Shown here piece by piece: positions 7,063-15,495 of a stretch of DNA of 34,851 nt (within the stretch, counting starts at the first letter, position 1; each line of letters begins with the position of its first letter). Where the stretch lies: the NCBI RefSeq assembly GCF_022601895.1, contig NZ_JAKVIO010000041.1, positions 1 through 34,851 on the forward strand. The letters are read 5' to 3'. The notes beneath the pieces are model-generated. The model ran no database searches. It saw only the letters and a program-made list of their open reading frames with translations, and was not told the DNA's origin. This stretch comes from Sphingomonas sp. LaA6.9. GTDB lineage: Bacteria > Pseudomonadota > Alphaproteobacteria > Sphingomonadales > Sphingomonadaceae. The translations under genes were made by a program, and so were the position numbers.

Positions 7063-7668
7063 ATGGCACTCAAACTGAACATCATCATCGGCTCCACGCG
7101 TCCCGGTCGCGTGGGTCCTGTCGTCGCGTCATGGATTAAGGAGGCCGCCATTGAGCACGGCAAGTTCGACGTCGAGCTGGTCGACCTCGCTGCCTTCAAC
7201 CTACCGCTGCTGGACGAGGCCAGCCATCCGAAGGCCCAGCAATATGCCAACGAGCCCACCAAGCGGTGGAGCGCCAGCGTGGCATCGGCGGATGCCTTTC
7301 TCTTCGTGACGCCGGAATACGACTATTTCGCCCCTGCGGCACTGGTAAACGCGGTGCAGGCACTCATGCCGGAGTGGTTCTACAAGCCCGCCGGCGTGGT
7401 AAGCTACGGTGGCATCTCGGGTGGGTTGCGGTCAGCACAGGTCCTCCGCCAACTCTTGAGCAATGTGAACGTGCATGCGCTTCCGCAAGTGATCCCGCTT
7501 CCGAACTTCCCGCACTTCATTGGTCAGGACGGCGTGTTCCGCCCGAACCAGCTGATGAAGGATGGGCTCAACGATCTCATGGACGAGCTTCACAAATGGG
7601 CTGGTGCGCTGAAGACGCTGCGGCCTGACGCCGCTCAAGAAGACGAATTGCTGCTACAGGGGGTCTGA
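7063..7668 (+). CDS. NADPH-dependent FMN reductase family protein
   Basis: A 201-residue flavodoxin-fold protein. The phosphate-binding loop GSTRPGRVG is at residues 10-18, the flavin-contacting TPEYDYF at about 87-93 and GGISGGLRS at about 113-121, in the order expected for the NADPH-dependent FMN reductase/azoreductase family (FMN_red). Members reduce FMN, quinones or chromate in the cytosol using NAD(P)H. AAGGAAA precedes the ATG. Neighbours are a barrel protein and a glycine-rich protein, so no pathway is implied. It could in principle supply reduced flavin to the flavin monooxygenase at 31821, but distance and lack of shared control argue against a dedicated role. Confidence 0.88.
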   Translation: MALKLNIIIGSTRPGRVGPVVASWIKEAAIEHGKFDVELVDLAAFNLPLLDEASHPKAQQYANEPTKRWSASVASADAFLFVTPEYDYFAPAALVNAVQALMPEWFYKPAGVVSYGGISGGLRSAQVLRQLLSNVNVHALPQVIPLPNFPHFIGQDGVFRPNQLMKDGLNDLMDELHKWAGALKTLRPDAAQEDELLLQGV

Positions 7669-7806
7669 TGACCCCTGCGTACGCGAAGCAGCGCGATCGG
7701 CACCAATTCGGTGGTGACCATCGCTGCTAGGGCCCCGCTTGCCCTGGCAGCGAGCGGCGGCAGCGTTCCGACCGGGCATTGCCTAACCCCTTCTGACACA
7801 TGCAAC

Positions 7807-7831
7807 GGGCGGCGGCGGGGCGCCTCCGCCC
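7807..7831 (+). repeat. GC-rich hairpin in the leader of the glycine-rich protein gene
   Basis: GGGCGG-c-GGCG and CGCC-t-CCGCCC can pair into a 10-bp stem with one mismatch and a 3-nt loop. It ends about 6 nt before the GAGGAA ribosome-binding site (7837-7842), so it may affect translation or mRNA stability. Confidence 0.4.
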
Positions 7832-7847
7832 GCGACGAGGAACCAAC

Positions 7848-9065
7848 ATGAAGAAGATCCTCTTGAGCGCCGCCGCGACCATCGGCCTGGTCGTGTCCGT
7901 CGCCGCAACGGCCTCTCCCTTTGGACCGCCACCGTCGCCACCGTCTGCGCCGGGTGGTGGGTTGCGCGGCGGCGGTTTGCCAAGTTTGCCGTCCGGTATT
8001 CCGCGAGGGTCGAGCGGCACCGGTCTACCGGATCTGGCTCGCGGCGGCGAGCCCACCCGCCTGCGAGGCGGTGACAATGGGCCTCGTGAAATCGCTCGTG
8101 ACGCGCCCCAAGGACGGCGCGGCGGCAGCTTTGGCCTCGAAAGTGCCGGTTTGCGCAGCGGCCGAAATGGCGACCGGACAGCAGGGTTGCGCAATAGCCG
8201 CTCCGCTGCCAGCGCCGCCGGGGTCAGCGACGGCAACAATGGTGGGGCCCTCGCCGGCTATCGAAACGGCCACAGCGGCTCGTTCGAAGGCCATGCACGC
8301 GGCAGGGACGCGACCGGTGAGATTCGGGGCTATGGCAACGGCAAACGCAGCGGTGTGGCCGGATACGGCTATGGCGATGGCGGCGGCGCCGTCGCCGGCT
8401 ATCGCAACGGCCGCAATAGTGCGGGCGTTGCCGGGTTCAGCGACGGCAACAATGGTGCCGCCGTCGCCGGTTATAGAAATGGCCGCAGCGGCTCGTTCGA
8501 AGGATATGCGCGGGGCAGTGACGCGAGCGGTGAGATACGGGGCTATAGCAACGGCAAGCGCGGCGGTGGGGCCGGATACGTCTATGGCGATGGCGGCGGC
8601 GGAGCTGTCGCGGGGTATCGCAACGGCGCCAATGGCGCGGGCGTTGCCGGCGTCAGCGACGGCAATGGTGGTGCAGTCGTCGCGGGCTATAAAGACGGCC
8701 GCCGCGGCGGCGCCGTCGCGGCCTATGACGACGGAAATGGGCATGCCGGAGTCGTGAGCGTGCAAGAAGGGAGCGGCCGCTCGCGCAGCTATTCCGGACG
8801 CACCAGCTATACCTACCATGTCTATGACGACGACGATTACTATTACCGTCGCGGTTGTCGCCGCTCGACCGTCGCTGGAATGGCCGCGGGTGCGATTACG
8901 GGTGCCGCCGCCGGTGCCGCGACCGCGAGTGCCAGCAGTAGCGACGATGATAGCAGCGACACTTCGGAGACGCGCAAGAAAAACACAGCGAATGGCGCGA
9001 CCAGCGGTGCTGTCGGAGGCGCGGTCGGCGGCGCCGTCGGGGCAGCGGTAGCAGGCGACTGCTAG
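7848..9065 (+). CDS. Secreted glycine-rich repeat protein with C-terminal glycine zipper
   Basis: A 405-residue protein with a Sec signal peptide (MKKILLSAAATIGLVVSVAATAS). Then come a Pro/Gly-rich linker, tandem repeats of 71-72 residues, a Ser/Tyr/Asp-rich stretch and a C-terminal hydrophobic Gly/Ala block. Each repeat contains SDGN, VAGYRNG, SGSFEG, GEIRGY-NGK and GYGDGGG elements. The terminal block (TVAGMAAGAITGAAAGAATA; later SGAVGGAVGGAVGAAVAG) has the spaced Gly pattern of glycine-zipper membrane segments. The ATG at 7848 has GAGGAA upstream; an earlier in-frame start at 7800 lacks the signal peptide. I do not recognise a family. The export signal and terminal zipper suggest an envelope-associated or surface protein. 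The final residues are DC. Confidence 0.75.
   Translation: MKKILLSAAATIGLVVSVAATASPFGPPPSPPSAPGGGLRGGGLPSLPSGIPRGSSGTGLPDLARGGEPTRLRGGDNGPREIARDAPQGRRGGSFGLESAGLRSGRNGDRTAGLRNSRSAASAAGVSDGNNGGALAGYRNGHSGSFEGHARGRDATGEIRGYGNGKRSGVAGYGYGDGGGAVAGYRNGRNSAGVAGFSDGNNGAAVAGYRNGRSGSFEGYARGSDASGEIRGYSNGKRGGGAGYVYGDGGGGAVAGYRNGANGAGVAGVSDGNGGAVVAGYKDGRRGGAVAAYDDGNGHAGVVSVQEGSGRSRSYSGRTSYTYHVYDDDDYYYRRGCRRSTVAGMAAGAITGAAAGAATASASSSDDDSSDTSETRKKNTANGATSGAVGGAVGGAVGAAVAGDC
8220..8772 (+). repeat. In-frame tandem repeats of 213/216 nt
   Basis: Unit 1 is 8220-8432 (213 nt), unit 2 is 8433-8648 (216 nt), and a shortened, more diverged unit 3 starts at 8649. Each unit starts at a Gly-(Val/Phe)-Ser-Asp-Gly-Asn codon run. 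Units 1 and 2 are near-identical at DNA level in several stretches, for example around AGCGACGGCAACAATGGTG. The one-codon length difference is an extra Gly in the GDGGG tract. Confidence 0.85.
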
Positions 9066-9571
9066 GCAGAATTGAGTCGAGCCGCGACCGTGCGAGCGAT
9101 GTCACCGGTGACTTTGAGGTCGGAGGTCACGTCGCCTGGAGCCATTGCTTTTCCACCGGGGCCTTGAGGACAAGGAAGAATGCCTCATGCGTCGGCACGC
9201 TGCCCCCAACGGGCCCTCTACCTTCGACTTCGGCCCACTCGCCGGGAATGGCAGCTAAGTCCGACAAAGGGGTCATAGAATCGTGGGCGAGGGCCGGTCT
9301 GATCGAATGACCGCTTCTCAAGGTTCGCTCCTGAAACCGGCCTGTCGGGACTGTTGTCTAATTGATTTTCGCATCACGCATCCTCATCGTACCCGGTGGC
9401 CAATGGTTGTCTTCGAGGTCACCGGACTGCGGTGTGGGCGTTTGTCCGAGCCTTCATGATCGCGGCCGGGCGGTAATGGGTGGACGTCTCTGGGTCCGAC
9501 ACGAGGTTTGTGCCTCCACAGTCCCGGCGAGATCGTCCGGGCATAGCTGACCGGGATGAGGAGCGCCGGGC
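9066..9571. other. Intergenic stretch with a perfect palindrome, no gene recognised
   Basis: GTCACCGGTGAC at 9101-9112 is a perfect 12-bp palindrome shortly after the glycine-rich gene. The remainder has only short frames without recognisable products. The right part probably contains the downstream end of the IS110-type element, but its tip cannot be placed without comparison copies. Confidence 0.45.
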
Positions 9572-10575
9572 TCAAGCCCAGCGGAACTCGGTCTCGTTCA
9601 GCCAAAGCGAGTGGAGTAAAACGGCAAGCTTGCGGGCGACCGCGGTTCGGGCGCGTTTGTTCCCCTTGGTTTCGGCAATGCGCTTGCCCCATTGTTGGAG
9701 CGCGAAGGGCCGCTGCACGCGACACAGCATGACACTGGCTGACTCATTCAGCGCGCGGCGCAGCATGGGGTCGCCTGCATTGGAGATATTTCCTCGGGTG
9801 TCGCGTTCACCCGACTGGGTGCGACGGGGTACCAGGCCTGCATAGGCGCCGGCATCCTCGCTTCTGGCGAGCCGGTGAGGATCCTCGATACTGGCAGCGA
9901 AGGTGAGAGCGGTGATGGGACCGACGCCAGGCACGCTCATCAGGCGGGCGCAAGCGGGATCAGCGGCGGCGCGCCCTTCGAGCAAAAGATTGGACGCGCG
10001 CAATTGCGCTTCCATCACTTCAATGGAGGCAACGAGCGGCGCAAACAGCGCTTCGAGATCAGGGCGCTGCCGATAGAGCGCGGTCAGGCGCTCGGCGCGC
10101 CTTCCCGGTGTCCTGACACTCCCCAATCGCAGCCCGAACAACTTCAAGAGCCGCGCAACTGATTGGCCATGGCGTTGCGCCCGGTAATGAGCTGCGCGCG
10201 GATGCGTAAAGCGGCGCGGTCGCTGTGGGTCGCGGATGCCTTCATGTGGATACGCTTGAACCAGCCAGTGCGGGCGAGTTGAGCAAGTCCCTCAGCATCG
10301 TTGTTGACCCGCGTCGAAAGCACACCCTTGGCATGGCGCGCGCAAATGCACTCGACCGGTACATCTCGTTCCACCAGACCATGGTAGAGGACAGTCGAAA
10401 GCGGCCCGGTTTCCAGGACCACCCGCACAAGGCCAGGGCAGTGTCGATTGAGCCATTTGGCCAGCGCATCCGGGTCGCTCGCCACGACATCGCGCTGTAA
10501 CACTGCACCTTCGGCATCGACCAGGCACACATGCGTGGTCTTGTCGCTTACATCCAATCCTGCCTAAATCGTCAT
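9572..10575 (-). mobile_element. IS110-family transposase, inactivated by a stop codon and a frameshift
   Basis: Read leftward from the ATG at 10575-10573, the frame meets TAG at its fourth codon (10566-10564), then continues as GLDVSDKTTHVCLVD, VVLETGP and NDAEGLAQLARTGW, the RuvC-like DEDD domain of IS110 transposases. Near 10153 the frame breaks after NQLRG (followed by S-stop). The expected continuation LLKLFGLRLG lies in the neighbouring frame, so one base was lost. The second part, to 9572, contains the Transposase_20 domain: SVPGVGPITALTFAASI, AYAGLVPRRTQSGE, RGNISNAGDPMLRRAL, with the serine that helps catalysis. Two independent lesions make it inactive. IS110 elements lack long inverted ends and use a bridge RNA from flanking non-coding DNA, so the outer borders are not defined here. 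Confidence 0.88.
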
Positions 10576-10873
10576 CGGTCACCTTCCTGCATTGAAGCGT
10601 GTAGGCGACTTCGTACCATCCAGGAGGGTGGCTAAATCAATTACGCAGTGTCCGACTGAGCAGTCGCGACCGTTGACGATGTACCAAGGGCGGCTTTGAT
10701 TGTCGTCGGTCGAAAAGCCTCTTGTCAGGACGCGACGACATTGCACTTGGCTTCCATGAACGCTGTTTTTCCGACGATCTGATCGTGATGGAATGCACGA
10801 ACGAACTCGGGAACAAGGCGGGAAGGTCGGTCGGTTTCCAGCTCGCTCGCGAGGTGACAGCTCTTTCTGTCGA
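10576..10873. other. Non-coding stretch upstream of the IS110 transposase
   Basis: No gene is recognised. The part next to the transposase start is where an IS110-group element would carry its non-coding left end and bridge RNA; I could not fold or delimit it by eye. Confidence 0.4.
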
Positions 10874-11083
10874 CTAGTTACGCCTGATCACAAGCTTCGT
10901 GGTACCGCAGAGGCTACAGACATCCTTGCGTCGTTCGAAACCGTCACTGCCTGCCAGCTCCCGCGTCTGCTGGTTCGCATGCTGCCGAACGGAGAGGTGC
11001 AGTCGATCGGCAATGCAATCATCGCATACCGGCTCGGGTGAAAGCCGCGATACGAAATTTCGAACATCCTCAAGAACCGTCAT
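10874..11083 (-). CDS. Small zinc-ribbon-like protein
   Basis: A 69-residue protein with two Cys pairs, PVCDDCIADRL near residues 18-28 and DVCSLCGTTKLVIRRN at the end, spaced to bind one zinc ion. Between them is a helical, basic stretch (LSVRQHANQQTRELAGSDGFERRKD) that could be a helix-turn-helix, since CIADRLHLSVRQHAN resembles 'DDIADRLGLS...R..AN'. GGGGGG lies 3 nt before the ATG. It reads as a complete gene, not a fragment. No family name can be given; similar two-Cys-pair proteins usually bind nucleic acid or act as small regulators. It lies between the IS110 remnant and traG, on the opposite strand to the conjugation genes. Confidence 0.65.
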   Translation of the reverse strand: MTVLEDVRNFVSRLSPEPVCDDCIADRLHLSVRQHANQQTRELAGSDGFERRKDVCSLCGTTKLVIRRN

Positions 11084-11420
11084 TGTCCCCCCATTTTCCG
11101 GTTCCCATAGCTGCTATGGCGCGCGGTTCCAGCAGGAATGTTCCTTTGTGCGACACGGACCCCGGCCTGGCGATGACGCATTGGGATGATGTGCTTCAAG
11201 ATGTGGTTGGCGTGAAGGGGGGGGCGAGGCCATGGTCGCTACGAGTCGCTCGCGAACGGCTTCCAACGCCGCCCGAATCTCGACGCCGGGCCAGGCCGAT
11301 TGCGTGAAACGCGCTCTGTGTCACTCTGTGCACATCTGGCGCACTCCCGGTTTGATCAAAATTCGCTGACTCTCCCGCCCAATCCCGCGCTGCTTCCCGT
11401 GGGTCTGGCGGAGAGTGCCG
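11084..11420. other. Leader region before traG, no gene recognised
   Basis: In Tn4371-like elements a relaxase (DUF3363 type) and a signal peptidase normally precede traG; neither is present. The stretch contains GGAG at 11410-11413 as the traG ribosome-binding site. No convincing promoter or oriT could be pinpointed. Confidence 0.5.
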
Positions 11421-13454
11421 ATGACACCGACAAAATTGCTGATTGGACAGATCCTCGGCGTTTTCGCCATCGTCATCGCGGGCGTCTGGTCCGCGACCCA
11501 GTGGACAGCAAGCGCGCTCGCCTACCAGGGCGAGCTTGGCAGCCCCTGGTTCCATGCACTCGGCCTTCCGGTTTATCGGCCCTGGGCACTCTTTGGCTGG
11601 TGGTATCATTTCGAGGCCTATGCGCCTCACATCTTCGATACAGCCGGCGCAATCGCTGCCGCGAGCGGGTTTCTCGGTTGTGCCTCTGCCATCATCGGGT
11701 CGCTCTGGCGCGCGCGCCAGGCACGCCACGTCACCACCTATGGCTCGGCGCGTTGGGCCAATTTGAGTGAAATCCGCAAGGCCGGTCTTTTTGGTGACGG
11801 GGGTGTCTTTCTCGGCAGGTTGGGGTCCGCCTATCTGCGTCACGACGGTCCCGAGCATGTCATGGCCTTTGCGCCCACGCGCAGCGGCAAGGGCGTCGGG
11901 CTCGTCGTGCCCACGTTGCTAAGCTGGACGGGCTCGGCGGTCATCCATGACATCAAGGGCGAGAACTGGGAGCTGACCGCCGGATGGCGCTGGCGCTTCT
12001 CGCACTGCCTGCTCTTCAACCCTACCGATATCCGATCGGCGCGCTACAACCCGCTTCTCGAGGTGCGACTGGGTGCCGACGAGGTCCGCGATGTCCAGAA
12101 CATCGCCGACATCCTCGTCGATCCCGAAGGCGCGCTCGAACGCCGGAGCCACTGGGAAAAGACCGCGCATGCGCTGCTCGTCGGCGCGATCCTCCATATC
12201 CTCTATGCCGAGAAGGAGAAGACGCTGGCCCGGGTCGCTACCTTTTTGAGCGATCCGCAGCGCAGCTTCGTCGCGACCCTCGGCGCAATGATGGCGACCA
12301 ATCATATCGGCACAGCCGACGAGCCATGCGTCCATGCCGTGGTGGCATCGGCCGCGCGCGAGCTCCTCAACAAGTCCGACAACGAGCGCTCGGGCGTGCT
12401 GTCGACCGCCATGTCGTTCCTTGGTCTCTACCGCGACCCGATTATCGCCGAGGTTACTTCACGTTGTGATTGGCGGATCGAGGACCTGGTCGCCTCGCCA
12501 TCGCCCGTCTCGCTCTACCTGGTCGTGCCGCCGTCTGACATTTCGCGAACCAAGCCGCTTGTCCGCCTGATCCTCAACCAGATCGGCCGGCGCCTGACCG
12601 AGCGGTTGCACGGCGCCAACGACGCGCCCCGCCACAAATTGCTGATGATGCTCGACGAGTTCCCGGCACTCGGCCGGCTCGAATTCTTCGAGACATCGCT
12701 CGCCTTCATGGGCGGCTATGGGCTGCGTGCCTTCCTCATCGCGCAGAGCCTCAACCAGATCGTGAAGGCTTATGGCGAGAATAATTCGATCCTCGACAAC
12801 TGCCATGTCCGGATCGCCTTTGCGACCAATGACGAGCGGACCGCCAAGCGCGTGTCCGATGCGCTCGGCACCGCGACCGAGCAGCGTGCGATGCGCAACT
12901 ATGCCGGGCACCGGCTCGCACCGTGGCTCGCGCATGTCATGGTCAGCCGCCAGGAAACCGCGCGCGCACTCCTGACCCCGGGTGAGGTGATGCAGCTCGC
13001 TGCGTCCGACGAACTCGTCCTGGTATCGGGACTTTCGCCGATCCGCGCAAAGAAGCTGCGCTATTTCAAGGAGCCCGCCTTCCGGGCGCGGGTGCTGCCA
13101 CCGCCGGTGCTGTCGCTGGATGGTTATGCCGACTGCCCCAAACCGCGCGTTGATGACTGGGCGGGGCGCATCAGCGCGCCTGACGAGCGGCTTCTTGCTG
13201 ACTTTGAGGAATTCGCAGTCGAAACCGCCGACGGTGGTATGAAGCAGGAACGCCAACCAGGCCTTGCCGAAGACGCTGCTCCCAGGCCCACACCTCTCAC
13301 CACGTCCGACAAATTGGGCATCGACGAAGATGACGCAAACCCGGGCGCTGATGCGCGGGCAATGAACGTTGCGCGCGGTGTTGCCGTCGTGACGGCGGCG
13401 CACGGCATCAACGAAGCGGTCGAACAGGACCGCGAACCTGTGCCGGGCTATTGA
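11421..13454 (+). CDS. traG: Conjugal transfer coupling protein TraG (VirD4 type)
   Basis: A 677-residue coupling ATPase that links the relaxosome to the type IV secretion channel at the inner membrane. Two N-terminal membrane helices (residues about 7-27 and 75-95) precede the ATPase domain. Walker A is APTRSGKGVG (151-160), preceded by the typical YGSARWA segment, and Walker B is LLMMLDEFPALG. HDIKGENWELTAGWR, NPL and SLNQI blocks are all family hallmarks. The ATG at 11421 has GGAG 7 nt upstream; a GTG two codons earlier is less favoured. The C-terminal 100 residues are polar and probably disordered. It is first in a dense cluster with trb genes. The relaxase it would serve is not in the window. 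Confidence 0.95.
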   Translation: MTPTKLLIGQILGVFAIVIAGVWSATQWTASALAYQGELGSPWFHALGLPVYRPWALFGWWYHFEAYAPHIFDTAGAIAAASGFLGCASAIIGSLWRARQARHVTTYGSARWANLSEIRKAGLFGDGGVFLGRLGSAYLRHDGPEHVMAFAPTRSGKGVGLVVPTLLSWTGSAVIHDIKGENWELTAGWRWRFSHCLLFNPTDIRSARYNPLLEVRLGADEVRDVQNIADILVDPEGALERRSHWEKTAHALLVGAILHILYAEKEKTLARVATFLSDPQRSFVATLGAMMATNHIGTADEPCVHAVVASAARELLNKSDNERSGVLSTAMSFLGLYRDPIIAEVTSRCDWRIEDLVASPSPVSLYLVVPPSDISRTKPLVRLILNQIGRRLTERLHGANDAPRHKLLMMLDEFPALGRLEFFETSLAFMGGYGLRAFLIAQSLNQIVKAYGENNSILDNCHVRIAFATNDERTAKRVSDALGTATEQRAMRNYAGHRLAPWLAHVMVSRQETARALLTPGEVMQLAASDELVLVSGLSPIRAKKLRYFKEPAFRARVLPPPVLSLDGYADCPKPRVDDWAGRISAPDERLLADFEEFAVETADGGMKQERQPGLAEDAAPRPTPLTTSDKLGIDEDDANPGADARAMNVARGVAVVTAAHGINEAVEQDREPVPGY

Positions 13455-13457
13455 GCC

Positions 13458-13871
13458 ATGCGCAAATCCACCACCCGCTATCAACTCGTCCTGTCGAAGC
13501 GCCTGAGCGCACGGCTGGAGGCGCTTGCCGCAAAGCCCGGCGTGACCAAATCAGCGATCCTTTCCGACGCGTTCGAGGCCTGGCTTGCGCACGGCGCTGT
13601 CAGCGACCTCGAAGACCGATTTAGCCTCAGGCTCGATCGCATGACGCGCGCGCTCGGTCGTGTCGAGCGCAACAGCCATGTCCTCCTCGAAACGCTGGCG
13701 CTGTTCGTACGCTACGAGCTCGCGATCCATGCGCCGCTGGCGCCCGACGATGCGGCGGGACGCGCGGTCGCGCGCGATCGATTCAACGCCTTTGTGACCC
13801 AGGTCGGACGCCAGATTGCAGCAGGCAATTACAGCATCGCGCCCGATGCTGCCCAAGAGAGTGGCGAATGA
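13458..13871 (+). CDS. Ribbon-helix-helix (CopG-like) protein of the trb cluster
   Basis: A 137-residue protein whose first 45 residues form a ribbon-helix-helix: TTRYQLVLSKRLSARLEALAAKPGVTKSAILSDAFEAWL, with the beta-strand, helix and 'TKSAIL' turn of CopG/MetJ-type DNA-binding proteins. The rest is helical (DRMTRALGRVERNSHVLLETLALFVRYELAI). It lies 3 nt after the traG stop, and trbB begins inside its stop codon (ATGA). A gene of this kind sits between traG and trbB in Tn4371-like and related conjugative elements. It probably autoregulates the cluster or helps relaxosome assembly, which is inference. Confidence 0.85.
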   Translation: MRKSTTRYQLVLSKRLSARLEALAAKPGVTKSAILSDAFEAWLAHGAVSDLEDRFSLRLDRMTRALGRVERNSHVLLETLALFVRYELAIHAPLAPDDAAGRAVARDRFNAFVTQVGRQIAAGNYSIAPDAAQESGE

Positions 13872-14854
13872 CGACCACGCTTTCTGACAGCCGCAGGCGC
13901 GCGATGATCAGAACCGCGCTTGGGTCCGCCATCGTCGAGGCCATGTATCGACCCGGTGTCATCGAGATCATGGTCAATCCCGACGGCCATTTGAGGTTCG
14001 ACATATTGGGTGAGGGACGCGTCGACACCTGCGTCTGGCTGTTACCCGACCAGGTCGAACGCATCATCCGGCTGGTCGCGAGCCATGCTAGGGTCGAGGT
14101 CCATGCAAGTGCTCCGATCGTGTCGGCGGAGCTTCCGCCACATGGTGACGGAAGGGCAGGGGAGCGCTTCGAGGGCGTGCTGCCGCCGGTCGCGACTGCA
14201 CCCTGCTTCTCGATCCGCAAACCCGCCGAGCGTCTCTACACGCTGACTGACTATGTGCGTGACGGGATCATGGGCGAAGCCCAGGCCGACACGCTCAGGC
14301 TAGCGATCGACTATCGAGCGAATATCCTTGTCGCTGGCGGCACAAGCTCGGGCAAGACCACGCTCGCCAATGCCCTGCTTGCCGAGATGGCAGGACGCGA
14401 TGAGCGCGTGATCCTCATTGAGGATACGCGCGAGCTGCAATGCCCCGCACCCGACAGCGTGGCGCTGAGAACCCGGCCGGGCAATGTCTCGATGGGTGAC
14501 CTTGTCCGCTCGACGCTCAGGCTCAGGCCCGACCGCATCATCATCGGTGAGGTGCGCGGGGCCGAGGCTCTCGACATGCTGAAGGCGTGGAACACGGGAC
14601 ATCCCGGCGGGATCGCGACGGTCCATGCCAATAGCGCGAGCGCTGCGCTCACCCGGATCGAGCAGCTCGTCCAGGAGGCGGTGATGAGTGTGCCCCGGCA
14701 CCTGATCGCCGAGGCCATCGATATCGTCGTCTTCATCTCCGGGCGCGGCCTTGACCGAAGAGTTTCCACGATCGCGCGCGTGACCGGCTTTGAGCCTGGA
14801 GGTGCTTACCGCCTCGTCGATCTTTCCCCTCCCTTCAACGTCCCTGGAGAATGA
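13868..14854 (+). CDS. trbB: Conjugal transfer ATPase TrbB (VirB11 type)
   Basis: A 328-residue hexameric secretion ATPase acting at the cytoplasmic face of the mating channel. The N-terminal domain (to about residue 120, with MVNPDGHLRFD) is followed by the ATPase core. Walker A is GGTSSGKT (157-164), followed by an Asp box (LIEDTREL), Walker B RPDRIIIGEVRG, and the His-box GGIATVHANS. Length is normal. The start overlaps the preceding stop and the end is just before trbC, implying one transcript. Confidence 0.95.
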   Translation: MTTTLSDSRRRAMIRTALGSAIVEAMYRPGVIEIMVNPDGHLRFDILGEGRVDTCVWLLPDQVERIIRLVASHARVEVHASAPIVSAELPPHGDGRAGERFEGVLPPVATAPCFSIRKPAERLYTLTDYVRDGIMGEAQADTLRLAIDYRANILVAGGTSSGKTTLANALLAEMAGRDERVILIEDTRELQCPAPDSVALRTRPGNVSMGDLVRSTLRLRPDRIIIGEVRGAEALDMLKAWNTGHPGGIATVHANSASAALTRIEQLVQEAVMSVPRHLIAEAIDIVVFISGRGLDRRVSTIARVTGFEPGGAYRLVDLSPPFNVPGE

Positions 14855-14856
14855 CC

Positions 14857-15207
14857 ATGACCCGCTTGGCTTTGTCTTTGCTGCATCACTTGCCTTCGGT
14901 TCGGCCGGTGCTGCTGGGTGCATTGGTCGCAGCTTCGCTGTCGCTGGCCGTGCGCGCCAGCGCGGCGGGCTCGGGCATGCCCTGGGAGCAGCCGCTTCAG
15001 CAGGTGCTGGAGTCGGTCCAGGGGCCCGTCGCCAAGATCGTGGCAGTAATCATCATCATCACCACGGGGCTGACGCTCGCCTTTGGTGAGACGGCGGGCG
15101 GCTTTCGCAAACTCATCCAGATCATCTTCGGCCTGTCGATCGCCTTTGCCGCCTCCTCCTTCTTCCTGAGCTTCTTCAGCTTTGGCGGCGGGGCGCTGAT
15201 CGCATGA
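14857..15207 (+). CDS. trbC: Conjugal transfer pilin precursor TrbC (VirB2 type)
   Basis: A 116-residue precursor with a long leader peptide ending near RASAAGSG, followed by two hydrophobic helices, VAKIVAVIIIITTGLTLAFG and IIFGLSIAFAASSFFLSFFSFG. This is the layout of TrbC/VirB2 pilins, which are processed and in some systems cyclised into the mating pilus. I prefer the ATG at 14857, which has GGAG 7 nt upstream, over the ATG at 14851, which is only 1 nt from it. trbD starts inside its stop codon. Confidence 0.9.
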   Translation: MTRLALSLLHHLPSVRPVLLGALVAASLSLAVRASAAGSGMPWEQPLQQVLESVQGPVAKIVAVIIIITTGLTLAFGETAGGFRKLIQIIFGLSIAFAASSFFLSFFSFGGGALIA

Positions 15208-15488
15208 GCTCGGAATTCCATGGCAGCGGCCAGCACATCGAGGGTTTCGAGGCCCCGATCCACGGCGCACTCGGACAGCCAATCCTAATGGCAGGCGCGC
15301 CGCGCGGGATCGCGATCATCAACGGCACGATCGCCGCGGCCATTGGGCTCGGTCTTCAGCAATGGCTCGCAGGCCTTGTGCTCTGGGCGATCGGGCACAG
15401 TCTTGCGGTGTTCGCCGCGCGGCGCGACCCCGATTTCGCGCCCGTGCTCCTGCGTCATCTGCGCCAGAAGGGCTGGCTCACATGCTGA
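15204..15488 (+). CDS. trbD: Conjugal transfer protein TrbD (VirB3 type)
   Basis: A 94-residue inner-membrane protein of the mating channel. A polar N-terminus (EGFEAPIHGALGQPILMAGAPR) leads into two adjacent hydrophobic helices (IAIINGTIAAAIGLGLQQWLAGLVLWAIGH), and the C-terminus contains the RRDPDFAPVLLRHLRQKGWL motif, very typical of TrbD. The start overlaps the trbC stop (ATGA). Length is normal. Confidence 0.93.
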   Translation: MSSEFHGSGQHIEGFEAPIHGALGQPILMAGAPRGIAIINGTIAAAIGLGLQQWLAGLVLWAIGHSLAVFAARRDPDFAPVLLRHLRQKGWLTC

Positions 15489-15495
15489 GGCTCCC

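Noticed and set aside
6192-7262. Long open frame on the minus strand
   Set aside because: It covers two good plus-strand genes with signal peptide and flavin motifs; its own protein has no recognisable domain and is Arg/Ala-rich as expected for a GC-rich shadow.
8025-8819. Long minus-strand frame inside the glycine-rich repeat gene
   Set aside because: Its Ala/Val-rich repeats are the mirror of the plus-strand repeats; no start signal or export signal fits.
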